Below the pieces are notes generated by a model that saw only the letters and a list, made by a program, of their open reading frames with translations, was not told the DNA's origin and ran no database searches. This document shows positions 1 through 10,643 of a DNA stretch of 64,000 nt, piece by piece. The translations under genes and the position numbers were made by a program. The stretch lies in contig NC_057923.1 in assembly GCF_018873765.1 (NCBI RefSeq), positions 20,555,913 to 20,619,912 of the forward strand, in the 5' to 3' direction. This stretch comes from Telopea speciosissima. Taxonomy: Eukaryota > Streptophyta > Magnoliopsida > Proteales > Proteaceae. The first letter of the stretch is position 1; each line of letters starts with the position of its first letter.

Positions 1-1
1 C

Positions 2-340
2 TTCAACGAACGTACCTATATCGACGGACTACGGGCGAACCTAGACTTTATAGATGAGGTCCGTGAGAGAGCACTACTAAGGAACGTCGCCTACCAACAA
101 CGTATTGCCAGGTACTATAATGCCAAGGTTAAGGAAAGGCTATTCCACCAGGGAGATCTAGTCTTATGGAGGGCAAGTGCATCACAGCCACAGAAGGCAG
201 GAAAGCTGTCAGCCAACTGGGAAGGATCTTATATAGTCTCCAAGAAGATACAATCAGGGACCTATCGCTTGAAGACTCCGGGGGGCAAGAAGGTAGACCG
301 CACCTGAAACTCAGAACACCTGAAGAAGTATTACCAGTAG
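2..340 (+). pseudogene. Integrase C-terminal fragment of element A pol
   Basis: An open frame runs from the window edge and encodes the tail of a gypsy integrase. Visible motifs are YNAKVKERLFHQGDLVL, then a tryptophan-containing WEGSYIV segment and a TYRLKT strand. These are typical of the integrase C-terminal region that follows the DDE core in plant Ty3/gypsy polyproteins. The frame stops at a TGA at 305-307, exactly where family members usually have a Trp codon (TGG). It then reopens as NSEHLKKYYQ and ends at TAG 338-340. One point mutation therefore shortens the protein by about 11 residues. The catalytic core is outside the window. Confidence 0.85.
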
Positions 341-365
341 AAGCAACAGCTCCATCGATAGTAGC

Positions 366-432
366 AGTCAAGTAGTAGCAGTAGTGGTAGTGGTAACAGT
401 AATAGTAGCAGCAGTAGTAGCAGTAGATGACA
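366..432. repeat. Trinucleotide-rich simple repeat (GTA/GCA)
   Basis: Imperfect runs of AGT, AGC and GGT triplets directly follow the integrase stop. This is low-complexity sequence of the spacer of element A, not a coding region. Confidence 0.7.
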
Positions 433-536
433 TCACTGTTTCAAGGACAATTTCAAAATTTTCATTCAAAATAAAGAGGTGTTTCAAAAATACTTATCTT
501 CTTCTACCACTCAATCGAATCATTGCCACTACATCA

Positions 537-975
537 AGGCGTTATGCCACTACTGAGGCTTTATGCCTAAGGCGTTATGCCACCACTGAGGCTTTATGCC
601 TAAGGCGTTATGTCACCACCGAGGCTTTATGCCTAAGGCATTATGCCACTACTGAGGCTTTATGCCTAAGGCGTTATGCCACCACCGAGGCTTTATGCCT
701 AAGGCGTTATGCCACCACTGAGGCTTTATGCCTAAGGTATTATGCCACCACTGAGGCTTTATGTCTAAGGCGTTATGCCACTACTGAGGCTTTATACCTA
801 AGGCGTTATGCCACCACGGAGGCTTTATGCCTAAGGTGTTATGCCACTGCTGAGGCTCTATGCCTAAGGCGTTATGCCACCACTGAGGTTTTATGCCTAA
901 GGTATTATGCCACCACTGAGGCTTCATGCCTAAGGTGATATGCCACCACTGAGGATGCCTAAGGCGTTATGCCAC
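537..975. repeat. 33-bp tandem array in spacer of element A
   Basis: About 13 units of 33 bp follow each other, each close to the form GGCGTTATGCCACCACTGAG plus GCTTTATGCCTAA. Twelve full units fit in 537-932, and a shortened one continues to about 975. Because 33 is divisible by three and the units have no stop in one plus frame, an apparent 184-codon reading frame (384-938) crosses the array, repeating an 11-residue unit. I regard this frame as a by-product. Related, more degenerate 36-bp units around AAGGTCCGATGACC continue from 980 to about 1060. Tandem arrays between pol and 3' LTR are common in Tat-type elements. Confidence 0.9.
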
Positions 976-1215
976 CAAGGTCCGATGACCGCCCAAGCGC
1001 AAGGCCACCAAGGTCCGATGACCACCAAGGCGCAATGCCACTACCAAAGTCCCATGACTGTCAAGGGTCATAGGGCACCAATGCGTAATCAACCACCAAG
1101 AGACAATGCAATCAAAGAAAAGCAACAGCGATCACATAGAGAAGTCATAATAGTTACAACTCAAGTTCAAAAAGAAAAGGTTCAAGACGTCTATTAGTTC
1201 GGTACGGCCATAGGG

Positions 1216-3358
1216 TCAAGAGACCATAGAGGGGTGGGTCACCTCCGATCCAGCAGGAGACATCAGCTCCACCTCGAGAAGGCATGCAGCAGCACCCCCT
1301 TCAGGCAGGGTAGTCTCCACCTCTGACACTGGGACGCTCTCCACCACCGCAACACCAGGAAGCGTCGCAAAAAACTCAGAGAACCCCAGGACGGAGAACT
1401 CATAACCGGGGGTCACCTCCAGGACACAAGCGGCTAAGTCCCAAACCCCTCCCTCATACTCCAGCTGAAGCTGCGCCTGATACAACGCCAAGAACACCGA
1501 GGACGCCTGGAACTCAACCACAGCTTGCTCGCCTGCAGATGCCAGCTCCACCTCATGACTCCCCCTCAACGCATGAAGCTCCTCCTCCAAGGCAAGAACC
1601 TTGGTCGAACTCTCAGCCACACCAGCAGAGGTCACTCGAAGCTCCTCAGATGCCTCTAGGAGCTTCCTGGATGCCACCGCAAGCTCCTCCGATGCCCTCT
1701 GCGCGCTGGCCTCGGCCCTCTCATGGGCATCGATATGTCCCTGGAGCTCCCTCTCCACATCACGCAGGGTGCGCTGTATCTGCACCTCGCGAGAAGTGTG
1801 ACCCTCTAGTTGAAGCACCGCCTCAGCAACACGGTGATGGACCTACAATCAGCATGGCAAGCGATAAACACTCTAAGTATAAGAGGAGCAGCGAACATGA
1901 CAAAACAAAAAGGAATAACTCACCGAAGCCATATCATGGTAGAGAGTCTGGGCTAGACACACATCGCTAAGCCTTTGCAAGGCTACCCTCGCGGTAGGAA
2001 GCCTCCCCTTGTCCACCCATTCCCGTGACACGTCAGATCCAGCCAAGGTCGAACCCTCCGGCAAGCCCAAGGTGATCACTAGGGACTCATCCATCGCAGG
2101 AAGATCAGTGGCAGTACCACCGGAGGAACTGACCCCTTTCCCCTTGGAGAGGGGCAATGCAGAAGACCCGGAGAGGGTGACAGTAGGAGGTGGAGGCATA
2201 GAGCCCAAAACACCATCATCATCAGGAGAAGTACGGGGAAGGAGGACACGCACACCAGAGCTCGTAACATGGGCATGTCCTGGACCACCCTTCCGCTTCG
2301 CCCTAATAGCCACAGGCGTGGAAGGACCATCAACATCTGTTACTCCAGCAGATGGACCACCCTGAGAAGCGGCCTTCCTCCGCAGATTGCCACGGAGCAA
2401 ACTGAAATCCGGACGCATATCTACTGCATAGACCGTCCAACCAGTCAGATGACATATATATTAAAATACAAGCATGCCAATCAAGTACAAAAGACAGTGC
2501 TCTTACCAGGACTCAGCTTCTAGAGGGACAGGAAGGCCTCTGAGTCCAACTCCTGGACGTGGAACGGATCGCGACCCAAGCACTGCTTGAGAGAGTCACC
2601 CTCAAAATCACTCAGCTCAAGCCCCCGGTTGACCCTCTTGAGGTCAATGACTTCCCTAATAGTCCGTAGTGGGCATCGGGGGACCATGGAAAAAAGAAGC
2701 GATCCCTCCAATACTTCACGTTGCTAGTGATCCCTGTGAGAAGCTCCAAAGAGGCATAGGGCCCCTTGAGCACGTGGCGAGCAAAGTGATAACATCCATG
2801 ATTCCCCTTCTTCAACAGATAAAAGTGGGAGAACAGGGGAACAGTGGCGGCACACCCCATGCGGGCAAAAAATACATCGAAACCCAGGATCACCCTCTAA
2901 AAATTGGGCAACACCTACCCAGGGGTGAGGTGCCAATGCTCTAGCACCAACTCGACAAAGCAAGGGATAGGAAGGCGAAGGCCCTGGAGAAAAAAGGAAC
3001 GGTAGAGATAGATCTCATCCGTACGGTGAGAGAAGGCATACTCGCCAGATCCGAGAATGCATAACACGACCTCAGCGGGAATGTGGAACTCCTCACGGAG
3101 GGAGACCAAGTTAGAAGGGGACAAGATACTAGCAACATGACCCAACATATCACCAGGATCGGCGACTGAGGATGCCACCCCAGAAGGCCTACGATCCCTA
3201 CCAGGACCAGAGACACTAGAAGGTCCCACACCCCCATCAATAGCATTGGGGGAAGGTATAGAGGATAGAGTACACACAGAAGAAGGCGATCCTGGGGAAC
3301 ACTCCTCTGAAGATCCAACCCTGACCGAAGCAGGGCCAAGGTCATCAGGAGACGGCAT
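1216..3358 (-). pseudogene. Antisense three-exon gene of element A (PF04195-like), decayed
   Basis: The gene lies opposite to pol. Exon 1 (3358 to 2507) begins at an ATG with a Ser/Pro-rich N-terminus. It continues into a domain that aligns with the copy in element B: CFVELVLEHWHLTPG, FLLKKG-like LLKKGNHGCYHF, then KYWRDRFFF and DPFHVQELDSEAF. This resembles Pfam 'putative gypsy type transposon' (PF04195) by my reading, not by a search. Intron A is 2506-2424 (GTAAGA...GCAG, phase 1). Exon 2 (2423-1924) is basic, with a linker ending in DMAS. Intron B is 1923-1843 (GTGAGT...GTAG, phase 0). Exon 3 (1842-1216) is a strong coiled coil rich in Glu/Ala/Leu, then a GVWDL motif. Frameshifts near 2905 and 2690 and a stop at 2520 disable exon 1. 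Function is unknown. Confidence 0.75.
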
Positions 3359-3514
3359 GAACGACAAGAGAAGAATAGACTACTTACTCAAGAAAGCGAT
3401 CTCTCAGAAAAGAAGCTAGCAAGAAAAATGAAGTGCAGGCCACCTGTAAAGTATAAACAACAAATCCATCACAGACAAGAAGAAGAAGAGTGAAGAAGCA
3501 TGAGGGTCCATCGT

Positions 3515-3810
3515 ACCCACGGGTGCGACCACCCTAGGCTTGGCCTCACACCTACAGGTGTGGCCTCACGCCCATAGGCACGGCCACACACCAATAAGCA
3601 CTGCCTCACGCTCGCAGGCGCCGCCACCCTAGGTGCGACCTCACACCCGCAGGCGCGGTCTCACCCCCATAGGCGTGGCCACACCCGCAGGCGCGGCCTC
3701 ACAGCCATAGGCGCGGCCACCCCAGGCGTGGCCTCACGCCCACAGGCATGGCCACCCCAGGCGCAACCTCACACCCATAGGCGCGGCCTCACCTAGGTAC
3801 GGCCCTGCAT
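3515..3810. repeat. GC-rich minisatellite (CAGGCGCGGCCTCAC type)
   Basis: Tandem degenerate units of roughly 15 and 30 bp, built on GGCCTCACACCCATAGGCGC, fill this stretch between the antisense gene and the polypurine tract. The same motif family reappears inside the adjoining LTR (about 4500-4690). Confidence 0.8.
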
Positions 3811-4390
3811 AAAAATAAAAAAAAAAAGGAGAAGGGGTCAAACTTACCTTAGGGGGAAGGCGATCGCACGGGGGAGCAGACACACGACGACGCCACCACA
3901 CCATGGACACGATCAAGTGACAGAGACCACCAAATGCAAGGCACTCAAGCCAAGCACCACTCAAGCCCTCCAAGTAAGCAAGGTACCAAGTGAGCACAAG
4001 GCATACACAGGGACCCAAAACCAAAGGAAGGAAAACCAAAAAATGGATACTAGTTTAGGTGACCCAAGGACAAGCACATGGTGGGCACCAAAAAGAGGAC
4101 AAAAGACAAAAATGCAATGCAAAAGGGAAATTCAAGAAGAGCAAAAAGTGGGAGATAAAAAGTAAGAAAGAGACATGAGAAGTGAAAAAAGAGAAAGTGA
4201 AGAAGAGGGACATATATCTACAAAAAACAAAGCAAAAAAGAAGAAGGAAAAGTGTAGGAGGAAAGGTTTGAACCCCCAACCTCTCCTACCTCCCTAATAG
4301 ATTTACAGACAAGCCCCACAAAGAAAATTCATTTGCAGCGGTCCCCTCACTGTATAAAGGCATCTACTCTCTTGGACATCCTATCTCAAG
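3811..4390. other. Spacer of element A, no gene seen
   Basis: A-rich and purine-rich sequence lies between the minisatellite and the polypurine tract. Short reading frames here show no recognisable domain. I see only low-complexity AAG/AGA-rich DNA. Confidence 0.6.
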
Positions 4391-4405
4391 AGAGTGGGGG
4401 ACAAA
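4391..4405 (+). promoter_or_regulatory. Polypurine tract of element A
   Basis: AGAGTGGGGGACAAA lies directly before the LTR start TGATAC. This is the expected plus-strand priming site of a Ty3/gypsy element and fixes the LTR boundary. Confidence 0.85.
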
Positions 4406-5208
4406 TGATACATCCAAGATTCACCGAACCAATCAACGGCTGCCACGTGTCACAAAGCGACCCGCTCCAGAACCAAGGAGAACCAATCGGGGGTCCCACC
4501 CCGGCGCGGCCAGCACCCAGGCGCAGCCTCACCTAGGTGCGGCCTCACCCAGGCGCGGCCTCACCCAGGCGCAGCCACACCCAGGCGCGGCCACACCCAG
4601 GCGCGGCCTACACCCAGGCGCGGCCTCACCCAGGCGAGGCCTCTCACCCAGGCGCTGCCTCTCACCTAGGCACGGCCTACACCCAGGCGCGACATCGTGG
4701 ATGCAGACGTGATGTACACAGACACCGAGGTCGCTCGTCTATGACCCAATCGTGTCATTACAAACTTATGCCACCACCAGGACTCTAAGCCACCGCTGAG
4801 AAGTCACGTCACCCAGACGGATTCAAGCACTAATGACGTTATCACCACACGCGAGCATCTATCCGCCAAGGATCTTGATACCACCAGGACACTCCCTCCC
4901 GCGGGGAGATGGCCAATCAGGATAGAGCCCTGCTACCCAGGGCCTCTATCCACTCAACGGCACGCTCACCATCAAACTGGGACTCTCCACACCTCCATAC
5001 ACTACTATAAAAGGCAAGGTACACAACCCCATCATGGGAGATAAAAAACTCATATTGAATAATCACTATTCATCTATTTGCTCAGGAGATCTAACTTTGG
5101 CATCGGAGAACCCTAGGTCGGAATCACACCGGTTCTCTCTATTGACCCCTTGGTCCACTTGTAGGTGACGGCATTCACAGGACCGCTTGACGATTTCTTG
5201 ACGCAACA
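4406..5208 (+). repeat. 3' LTR of element A
   Basis: The 803-bp LTR runs from TGATACATCC, directly after the polypurine tract, to ...GACGCAACA. A GC-rich minisatellite of about 190 bp occupies 4500-4690. A TATA box (TATAAAAG) is at 5006-5013. The downstream part matches the LTR of element B in the CATCGGAGA and CACACCGGTTCTC motifs and in the ending CGCAACA, which supports both ends. No copy of the 5' LTR is available for dating. Confidence 0.85.
5006..5013 (+). promoter_or_regulatory. TATA box in LTR of element A
   Basis: TATAAAAG sits about 200 bp before the LTR end, the usual place for the U3/R promoter. Confidence 0.65.
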
Positions 5209-6700
5209 ATTTCCATGGTTATATCTCAAGGAGGTTCATGTTAATAAATAGGCTTATGTTAATAATGATAGAAAGTTGTTTACCATATATTGAGGCATAT
5301 TTTCTGTTGTTGTTCACATGAGAATATTTGTTGACTGAATCAAAGTTCTGTAACGATTATGATTCCATAACCACACCAGTCTATGGTGACTTCGTAATTG
5401 ATGTAGCCCTAAGTGAGAGACTGTTAGAGTTTTCAATTAAGTGGATTTAATTAATTATAAATTTAGTAGTTTGGTGAGAGTCTACATACATGAACCGGTT
5501 TAGTCCGTCCTCATAGAGGTAGGTAAATCTTATTCATTGTGAAAGTGAACTAGGGTTGGAACAATATAATAAATATTGTGGTCTTGGGTCCCCACAGTCT
5601 AAGTTCAATATCCTCTCTTCCTCCCACAAAGAAGAGCAACAAGGACAAACAAAAAATTGTGGAAGACTCAGATTAAGGTTGTGATCAGTGATTATTCATC
5701 ATTAACATACGAATGGTGTAAGACACACCTGAATCTCTTCTCTGTGAATTGTTACATTGTGTTCTAGGTTCACTGTATAGTTTACGTTCGGGGGCCAAAG
5801 ATTATTATCTTACACAAAAAGGCTGATTCTAGTTGAAGTACCAATCTAAGCACTCCAAATGAGTCGTACCATGTCTTGGACAACTAGAATAGGGGCCAAG
5901 AAAGTTGATCCAAGTAGTGGTGTGTTAATGTGAATGCGTAAAATGGACCGTATGATTTAAATTCATACACATTGAAATATTTGGTCAGTTAAGGAATTAT
6001 AAGTCGTTTGGTTCTTTTTTTTAATCAGTATGACTTGTACAGTTAGATTTAAGGTTGCAAATATTAAACTGAAGTTGAACCGAATAGTTTAAACCAGAAA
6101 TCAAACAAAAGTGATTCAATTTTGTTTTAGATAATAAAATTGAATAAGAGACGGTTCGTTTGGACTGGTAAACCATCGATTCTAAATAAATAAATAAAAC
6201 TATTTAAAAACAATTACATAGAATAAGCTGATTATTTAGTGGACCTACATGTTTACAAGTAATCAAACATAGGTTCCCAATTGGATACAAAACCAAACTA
6301 AAATCCAAATCGAAACACTTTATGAACCATAAACAAGAAACTCATTATGAAACTAAACTAAACCGAATTACCAAAAGTGGGACTGGTCCAGTTTTTCTAT
6401 TGGCTTGATTCTAGTTTTCTGGTTCAAGAAGCAATTTAGCTTATTTTCAGGTATAATGCGGAGGAGATACTCCACTAACACAGATGGGACTGGAGAAGAT
6501 ATTCTTTGACACATAAGATATGTACAACCAAGCTGTCTGATAGCAATTTATTATTTGTACCTGTCAATATGAATTATGAGGTGGGACCAACCAATTGTCT
6601 TGTGATAAGTGACGATTCAAAGGTTTGACCCATAAAAAAAGACGATTCAAAGGGGAGATTTGTTTTTTTTGTTTTTTGATAATAAAAAGAGAAATATATT
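5209..6700. other. AT-rich intergenic DNA, no gene
   Basis: No coding region is recognisable. A stretch from about 5421 (TGTTAGAG) to 5814 (CTTACA) has LTR-like ends, but the flanks (GAGAC and CAAAA) do not form a target duplication. I therefore do not call it an LTR. Confidence 0.5.
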
Positions 6701-6707
6701 AAGGAAA

Positions 6708-7172
6708 GCAGTTTTCGGTACGGGAGTGTGGCCTACGTCAGTATTTCCATGTGGCTATCTCTCTCCCTTAAAACAAAGGGTAGAGGTATCTTTTCACATG
6801 GGAAGGAGAGAGATAGACTCATGGGAGTGCTGGTGTAGGCCACACTCCTGGACAGAGATCTTTTTCCCATATAGAAAAGCAGTTTTCAGTACGGGAGTGT
6901 GGCCTACGCCAGCACTCCCATGTGGCTATCTCTCTCCTCCTTAAAACAAGGGGGTAGAGGTGTCTTTTCACATGGGGAGGAGAGAGATAGACTCATGGGA
7001 GTGCTGGTGTAGATCACACTCCCAAACAGAGATCTTTTTCCTATATAGGAAAACACAGTTTTTTGTACGGGAGTGTGGCCTACGCCAAAACTCCCATGTG
7101 GCTATCTTTCTCCTCCTTAAAACAAGGGGGGGCAGAGGTGTATTTTCACATAGGGAGGAGAGAGATAAACTC
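6708..7172. repeat. Three tandem copies of a foldback (MITE-like) unit
   Basis: Three units of about 171-176 bp start at 6708, 6879 and about 7055; the third is cut short at its right arm. Each unit is itself a near-palindrome. The left arm GGGAGTGTGGCCTACGCCAG...ATCTCTCTCC faces its reverse complement GGAGAGAGAT...CTGGTGTAGGCCACACTCC, with a 30-40 bp loop holding TTAAAACAAGGGG. The arms are about 50 bp. It looks like a foldback element multiplied in tandem. A degenerate right arm is visible again near 31391-31430. Confidence 0.85.
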
Positions 7173-8354
7173 AATTAAGACCTAGAGATAAGTCCACAAT
7201 GTTTCCATTAAATACAAAATTCTGCCTTTTATTCAAGGCCTGTTGTGTTAGATTCTTAGTAAAAACTGAAATATGTATCACTCCGGTTCGAAATCTTCAA
7301 TAAGTCAGGAATGAGATGCCACGGCTAGACTGCCTTTGTTAGCGTGGGAAGAAGACTGAGTAACTACTTTTTGCAACACCATATTTCTTTAGCTTTGAAA
7401 TCTGGAAGCTACCAAAACAAGGTGACCTTCAAACAAAATGCTATTTGTCTAGCCAAATCTGTTTGAGAGTTAGAAGACCCTGCGCAGATAATAGGATAGG
7501 GTAATACAGGCATAGAGTTCATGAAAGAGGGTGGAATACAACCAACATATTCTGTTTAAGTACATCGGGGGGGGGGGGGGGGGAATAAAAAGAGATGGGC
7601 GTAAATGATCATACCATTTAACCATCTTGAGATATTGCGGAGATCCCAAGAAGGATTCGGCTTAACATGTTCGTGAACCATCTTGTTCTTGAGATTCTAA
7701 ATAAAATAACAGGTAATAATAAATACTGAAAAGAATCATTTGAGAGAAGGTTTATCATGATGTCTATCGGAGAGAGTGATGATACAAAGTTGTTCCAACG
7801 ATGGGTGGGAGAGACACTCAGTTCTCAATCTTAGAGGACCTGTAGCTTAAATACGCTTAGATCAGTTACACGAAAGTAAAAAGATGCCAGATGGATTCAA
7901 TACAAGATCCTCAATAAACACAATAGAGATCGATCTGTATCCATTTCAAGAGATGAGTTGCTTTGACTAGGATTCCTTCATGTAAAACCCGCAAAAAAAA
8001 GACATCTTAAATTTAGAATGAAGAAAAACTTTCCCAAAAAAAAAAAAAGAAAAGAAACTTTTCAAACAAACCGCCACCAAATTGAGCCCCTAGAGACTTT
8101 AGCAGAGTTTTTAAATGCAATAAAAAATTCTGCAAGTAATCTTGTAGAGAAGCTACCATCTTTTGTAGAGAAGCTACCATCTTTTGATAATAAACACCTC
8201 CAACTAGCAACATCATTAGATGATGGGAGATCTGACCTAGTGTGAAATTTCTTGTTTTTGAATGCAGGTTCTAAGGAATCTTCATACTGAAAATGCATTA
8301 GCAACTGCATTAAAAATCGCCCCCGATATGCTAGTGCATACTCTCATTGGCTGC
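7173..8354. other. Intergenic DNA, no gene; short repeats
   Basis: No gene is seen. There is a G tract of about 17 bases at 7567-7583. A perfect 21-22 bp direct duplication containing GTAGAGAAGCTACCATCTTTT lies at about 8143-8186. Confidence 0.55.
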
Positions 8355-10058
8355 AGATGAGCACATTTATGTGTGAAATCTTAGGGCATAAAGCATAAAT
8401 TTTACTACATTGGACAGAGTTACTCGGTGCTTTCTTGTGCTTTTTAGGGTTTAGGTGAATTATTGTTAAAATAGAGGAGATGATGTTAAGGAGATGTTTT
8501 TAAGCTTTTTAGAGGTGTTAATAGTATGGATGCACAGCCCATCGAGTCAGCTTCGCAACGGTTCAAACGACACTTGATTCCGAGTTGAAACGAAGAAGTT
8601 ATGACCATTTCTGTAACGACGCGCGAAAATGGTCTGTAGGGGTTTATTTATAATTATTGACAATCGGATGGGGACAAAGTGAAGCGGAAGTTCGGATTCT
8701 AAGGGCCTTAATGTAATTATCAGAAGTTACTTTACTGTAAGCGAAAGATTCCATTTGGAAGGCTCTGGACAGTCCTACTTCAACTTGAGATATCTTGGGC
8801 TGCCCAACTCCGAATTGGACGAAATTTGGGTCAATTTTGGGTGATTTTTCGCAAGAAACACAATGGTGAGGCCTATATAAGCACCCCATGCTCCACGTTT
8901 TCTGAAGGACAGAATGGATATTTTATTTATTCTTGAAGGAATCCTAGTCATCATCCTTACTCTCTCTCTCCTCCAACTTCTCAAGGGCACTTCTGAAATT
9001 CTACTTGGGATAAATTTATATTTTCTCATCTATGAAAGGTTGAAAAATCAAAGATACTTTGATTTTATTGCTTGGAGAAGATATCTACAAAGAAAAGGAA
9101 GCACTTGTTAGAATTGGAAGTTTACTTTTCTAGAAATAGAAGGTCTATGTAAACAATCTTCTCTTCTTCTTCTTTCTATTTTTTTTTTTTTTTCTTAGGA
9201 TTCAAGGCATTGTAAAAGAGGAAAGAGAAGAGAATATTCTATTTTCTTAGGGAATATTTCTCCTACACTTCCATCTTCTCTCTTCTCCTCTCTTCCACCT
9301 ATAAATACCCCCTACCTCTCTTGTAAAAATGGCTCATTCACTTAGTGAAATTTCTTCTCTTTTTCTCCTTCTAATTTGTGATTTTTGGTTTCTCTAAGTT
9401 CTAGTTTGCTTTTTTGATTTTCATTTAATGGTTATAATATGTTTAGTTTATGCTTTAATTTCAATTTAAGTCTTCAATTGGGTTGTAATTTCTTAATTCT
9501 AGTTTAGGTTTTAAGCCTTCTAATCTAAGTTCTTAAGTTGATGACAAAATTTAAAGATTTAGAAGAGGAGGTCATGGTAAATTTATGCAAGTATTCAAGC
9601 TTTTCAATTACATTCATACAAGCACATCCAGGTTTTACTATCTAAACTCTCAATCTCATTCTCCATCTCCTCTATCTCTTTCTAGCTTCTTCTTCTTCCC
9701 CCTCTATTTCTTTTATTTTAATTTTATATGATTGTGGTTTATGGATGCATTTTTATTCCCTTATTTCTTTTTATGTGGTTAGTAAGTGTGACTGTATTTT
9801 TATTCCTTTCAATTCGCTTTAGTTTGATAGGTTAGATGCTCATGTGTTAGGACGCCGATTTAATCCCTTAATTTTGTTAGATACTTATGAGTTAGGATGC
9901 ATTGATTTTTGTTAGTTTAATTAGTTTAATTTAACACTTTAATTTGTTTCACTTTGCATTACTTGTAAGTTAGTTAAATAGAGTGGCGTATATCTCCTCG
10001 TGTTCGACCCGTAGCTACGATTGACCCGTACACTTGCGATTTTATTTTAACTCAAACA
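8355..10058 (+). repeat. 5' LTR of Athila-like element
   Basis: 1704 bp, starting (A)GATGAGCACATTTATGTG and ending AACTCAAACA. It pairs over its whole length with 17315-19019. A TATA box (TATAAATA) lies at 9300-9307. Confidence 0.93.
9300..9307 (+). promoter_or_regulatory. TATA box in 5' LTR
   Basis: TATAAATACC follows a long CT-rich stretch. The same motif is at 18261-18268 in the 3' LTR. Confidence 0.6.
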
Positions 10059-10064
10059 AGTTTT

Positions 10065-10082
10065 TGACGCCGTTGCCGGGGA
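10065..10082 (+). promoter_or_regulatory. Primer-binding site (tRNA-Asp type)
   Basis: TGACGCCGTTGCCGGGGA lies 6 bp after the LTR end. It matches the classical plant tRNA-Asp site TGGCGCCGTTGCCGGGGA with one change (G to A at position 3). Confidence 0.88.
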
Positions 10083-10643
10083 GATTATAGTCCATTTTAT
10101 TTTTTCGATTTTTAAGTAGTTCGAAGTGTTTTAGTTTATTATTTTCTCTTCTTTTTCTGAAAAAAAAAATCAGCTTTTGAAAACCTCTTCTTGTTTCTTT
10201 TCTATTTCAAATAGTGTGCGCCTAATCTAAAGTCCTTCATATGCTTCAACCCTCCATCTTTTGGTGTCTCTCATAGGATTAAGTTACCTATGACACTACA
10301 TCTTAACTTGGTTGGGTGGATTGGCATGTGACTTATCTTTGGAGGTGACCACTCTTGATAACAGGAAAGTGACATAGTTAGAGCGTTGGAAACATAAACG
10401 TATAGTAGTCCTCCACTCTATATCAGAATCCATTTGGAGTCGCCTGTAGGTGGCTATAGAAGACTATACGGGTTCCCTTGTTGTCAACCTATATGGCATC
10501 CTTACAGCTTTGGAACCATTGTTTTGATTTTTGAGGGATAGATGCACTATTTATCTTGGGCTCCCTCTTATTTTTAGTATTTTTTTTTCATAAGTCTTTT
10601 ATTTTTTTTCTTCTTTAATTTTTCAAAGGAGACCTCATATCTA
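10083..10643 (+). other. 5' untranslated region of Athila-like element
   Basis: AT-rich leader between the primer site and gag. No reading frame is recognisable. Confidence 0.6.

Larger units (their letters stand above)
1..5208 (+). mobile_element. Ty3/gypsy Tat-type LTR retrotransposon A, 3' part
   Basis: The 5' LTR, gag and most of pol lie left of the window. What remains, in order, is the integrase C-terminus, a trinucleotide-rich stretch, a 33-bp tandem array, a decayed gene on the opposite strand, GC-rich minisatellites, a polypurine tract and the 3' LTR. This order, pol followed by a long spacer with an antisense gene, is known for the plant Tat group (Grande, Retand, RIRE2-like). The LTR is clearly related to that of element B (54332-59078): both carry a CATCGGAGA motif, then CACACCGGTTCTC, and both end CGCAACA. 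No target duplication can be tested because the left end is missing. Confidence 0.85.

Noticed and set aside
384-938. 184-codon plus-strand reading frame
   Set aside because: It is created by a 33-bp tandem array in a retrotransposon spacer; no domain, no similarity to a known protein.
537-975. Regular repeats considered as a CRISPR-like array
   Set aside because: Units are directly contiguous with no unique spacers, and the DNA is plant nuclear. The same applies to 36436-36537.
5421-5814. Possible solo LTR (TGTTAGAG...TTACA)
   Set aside because: Flanking 5-mers differ and no second copy is in the window to confirm the ends.
7567-7583. G tract as G-quadruplex regulator
   Set aside because: A single homopolymer far from any gene; likely slippage or sequencing-length uncertainty.
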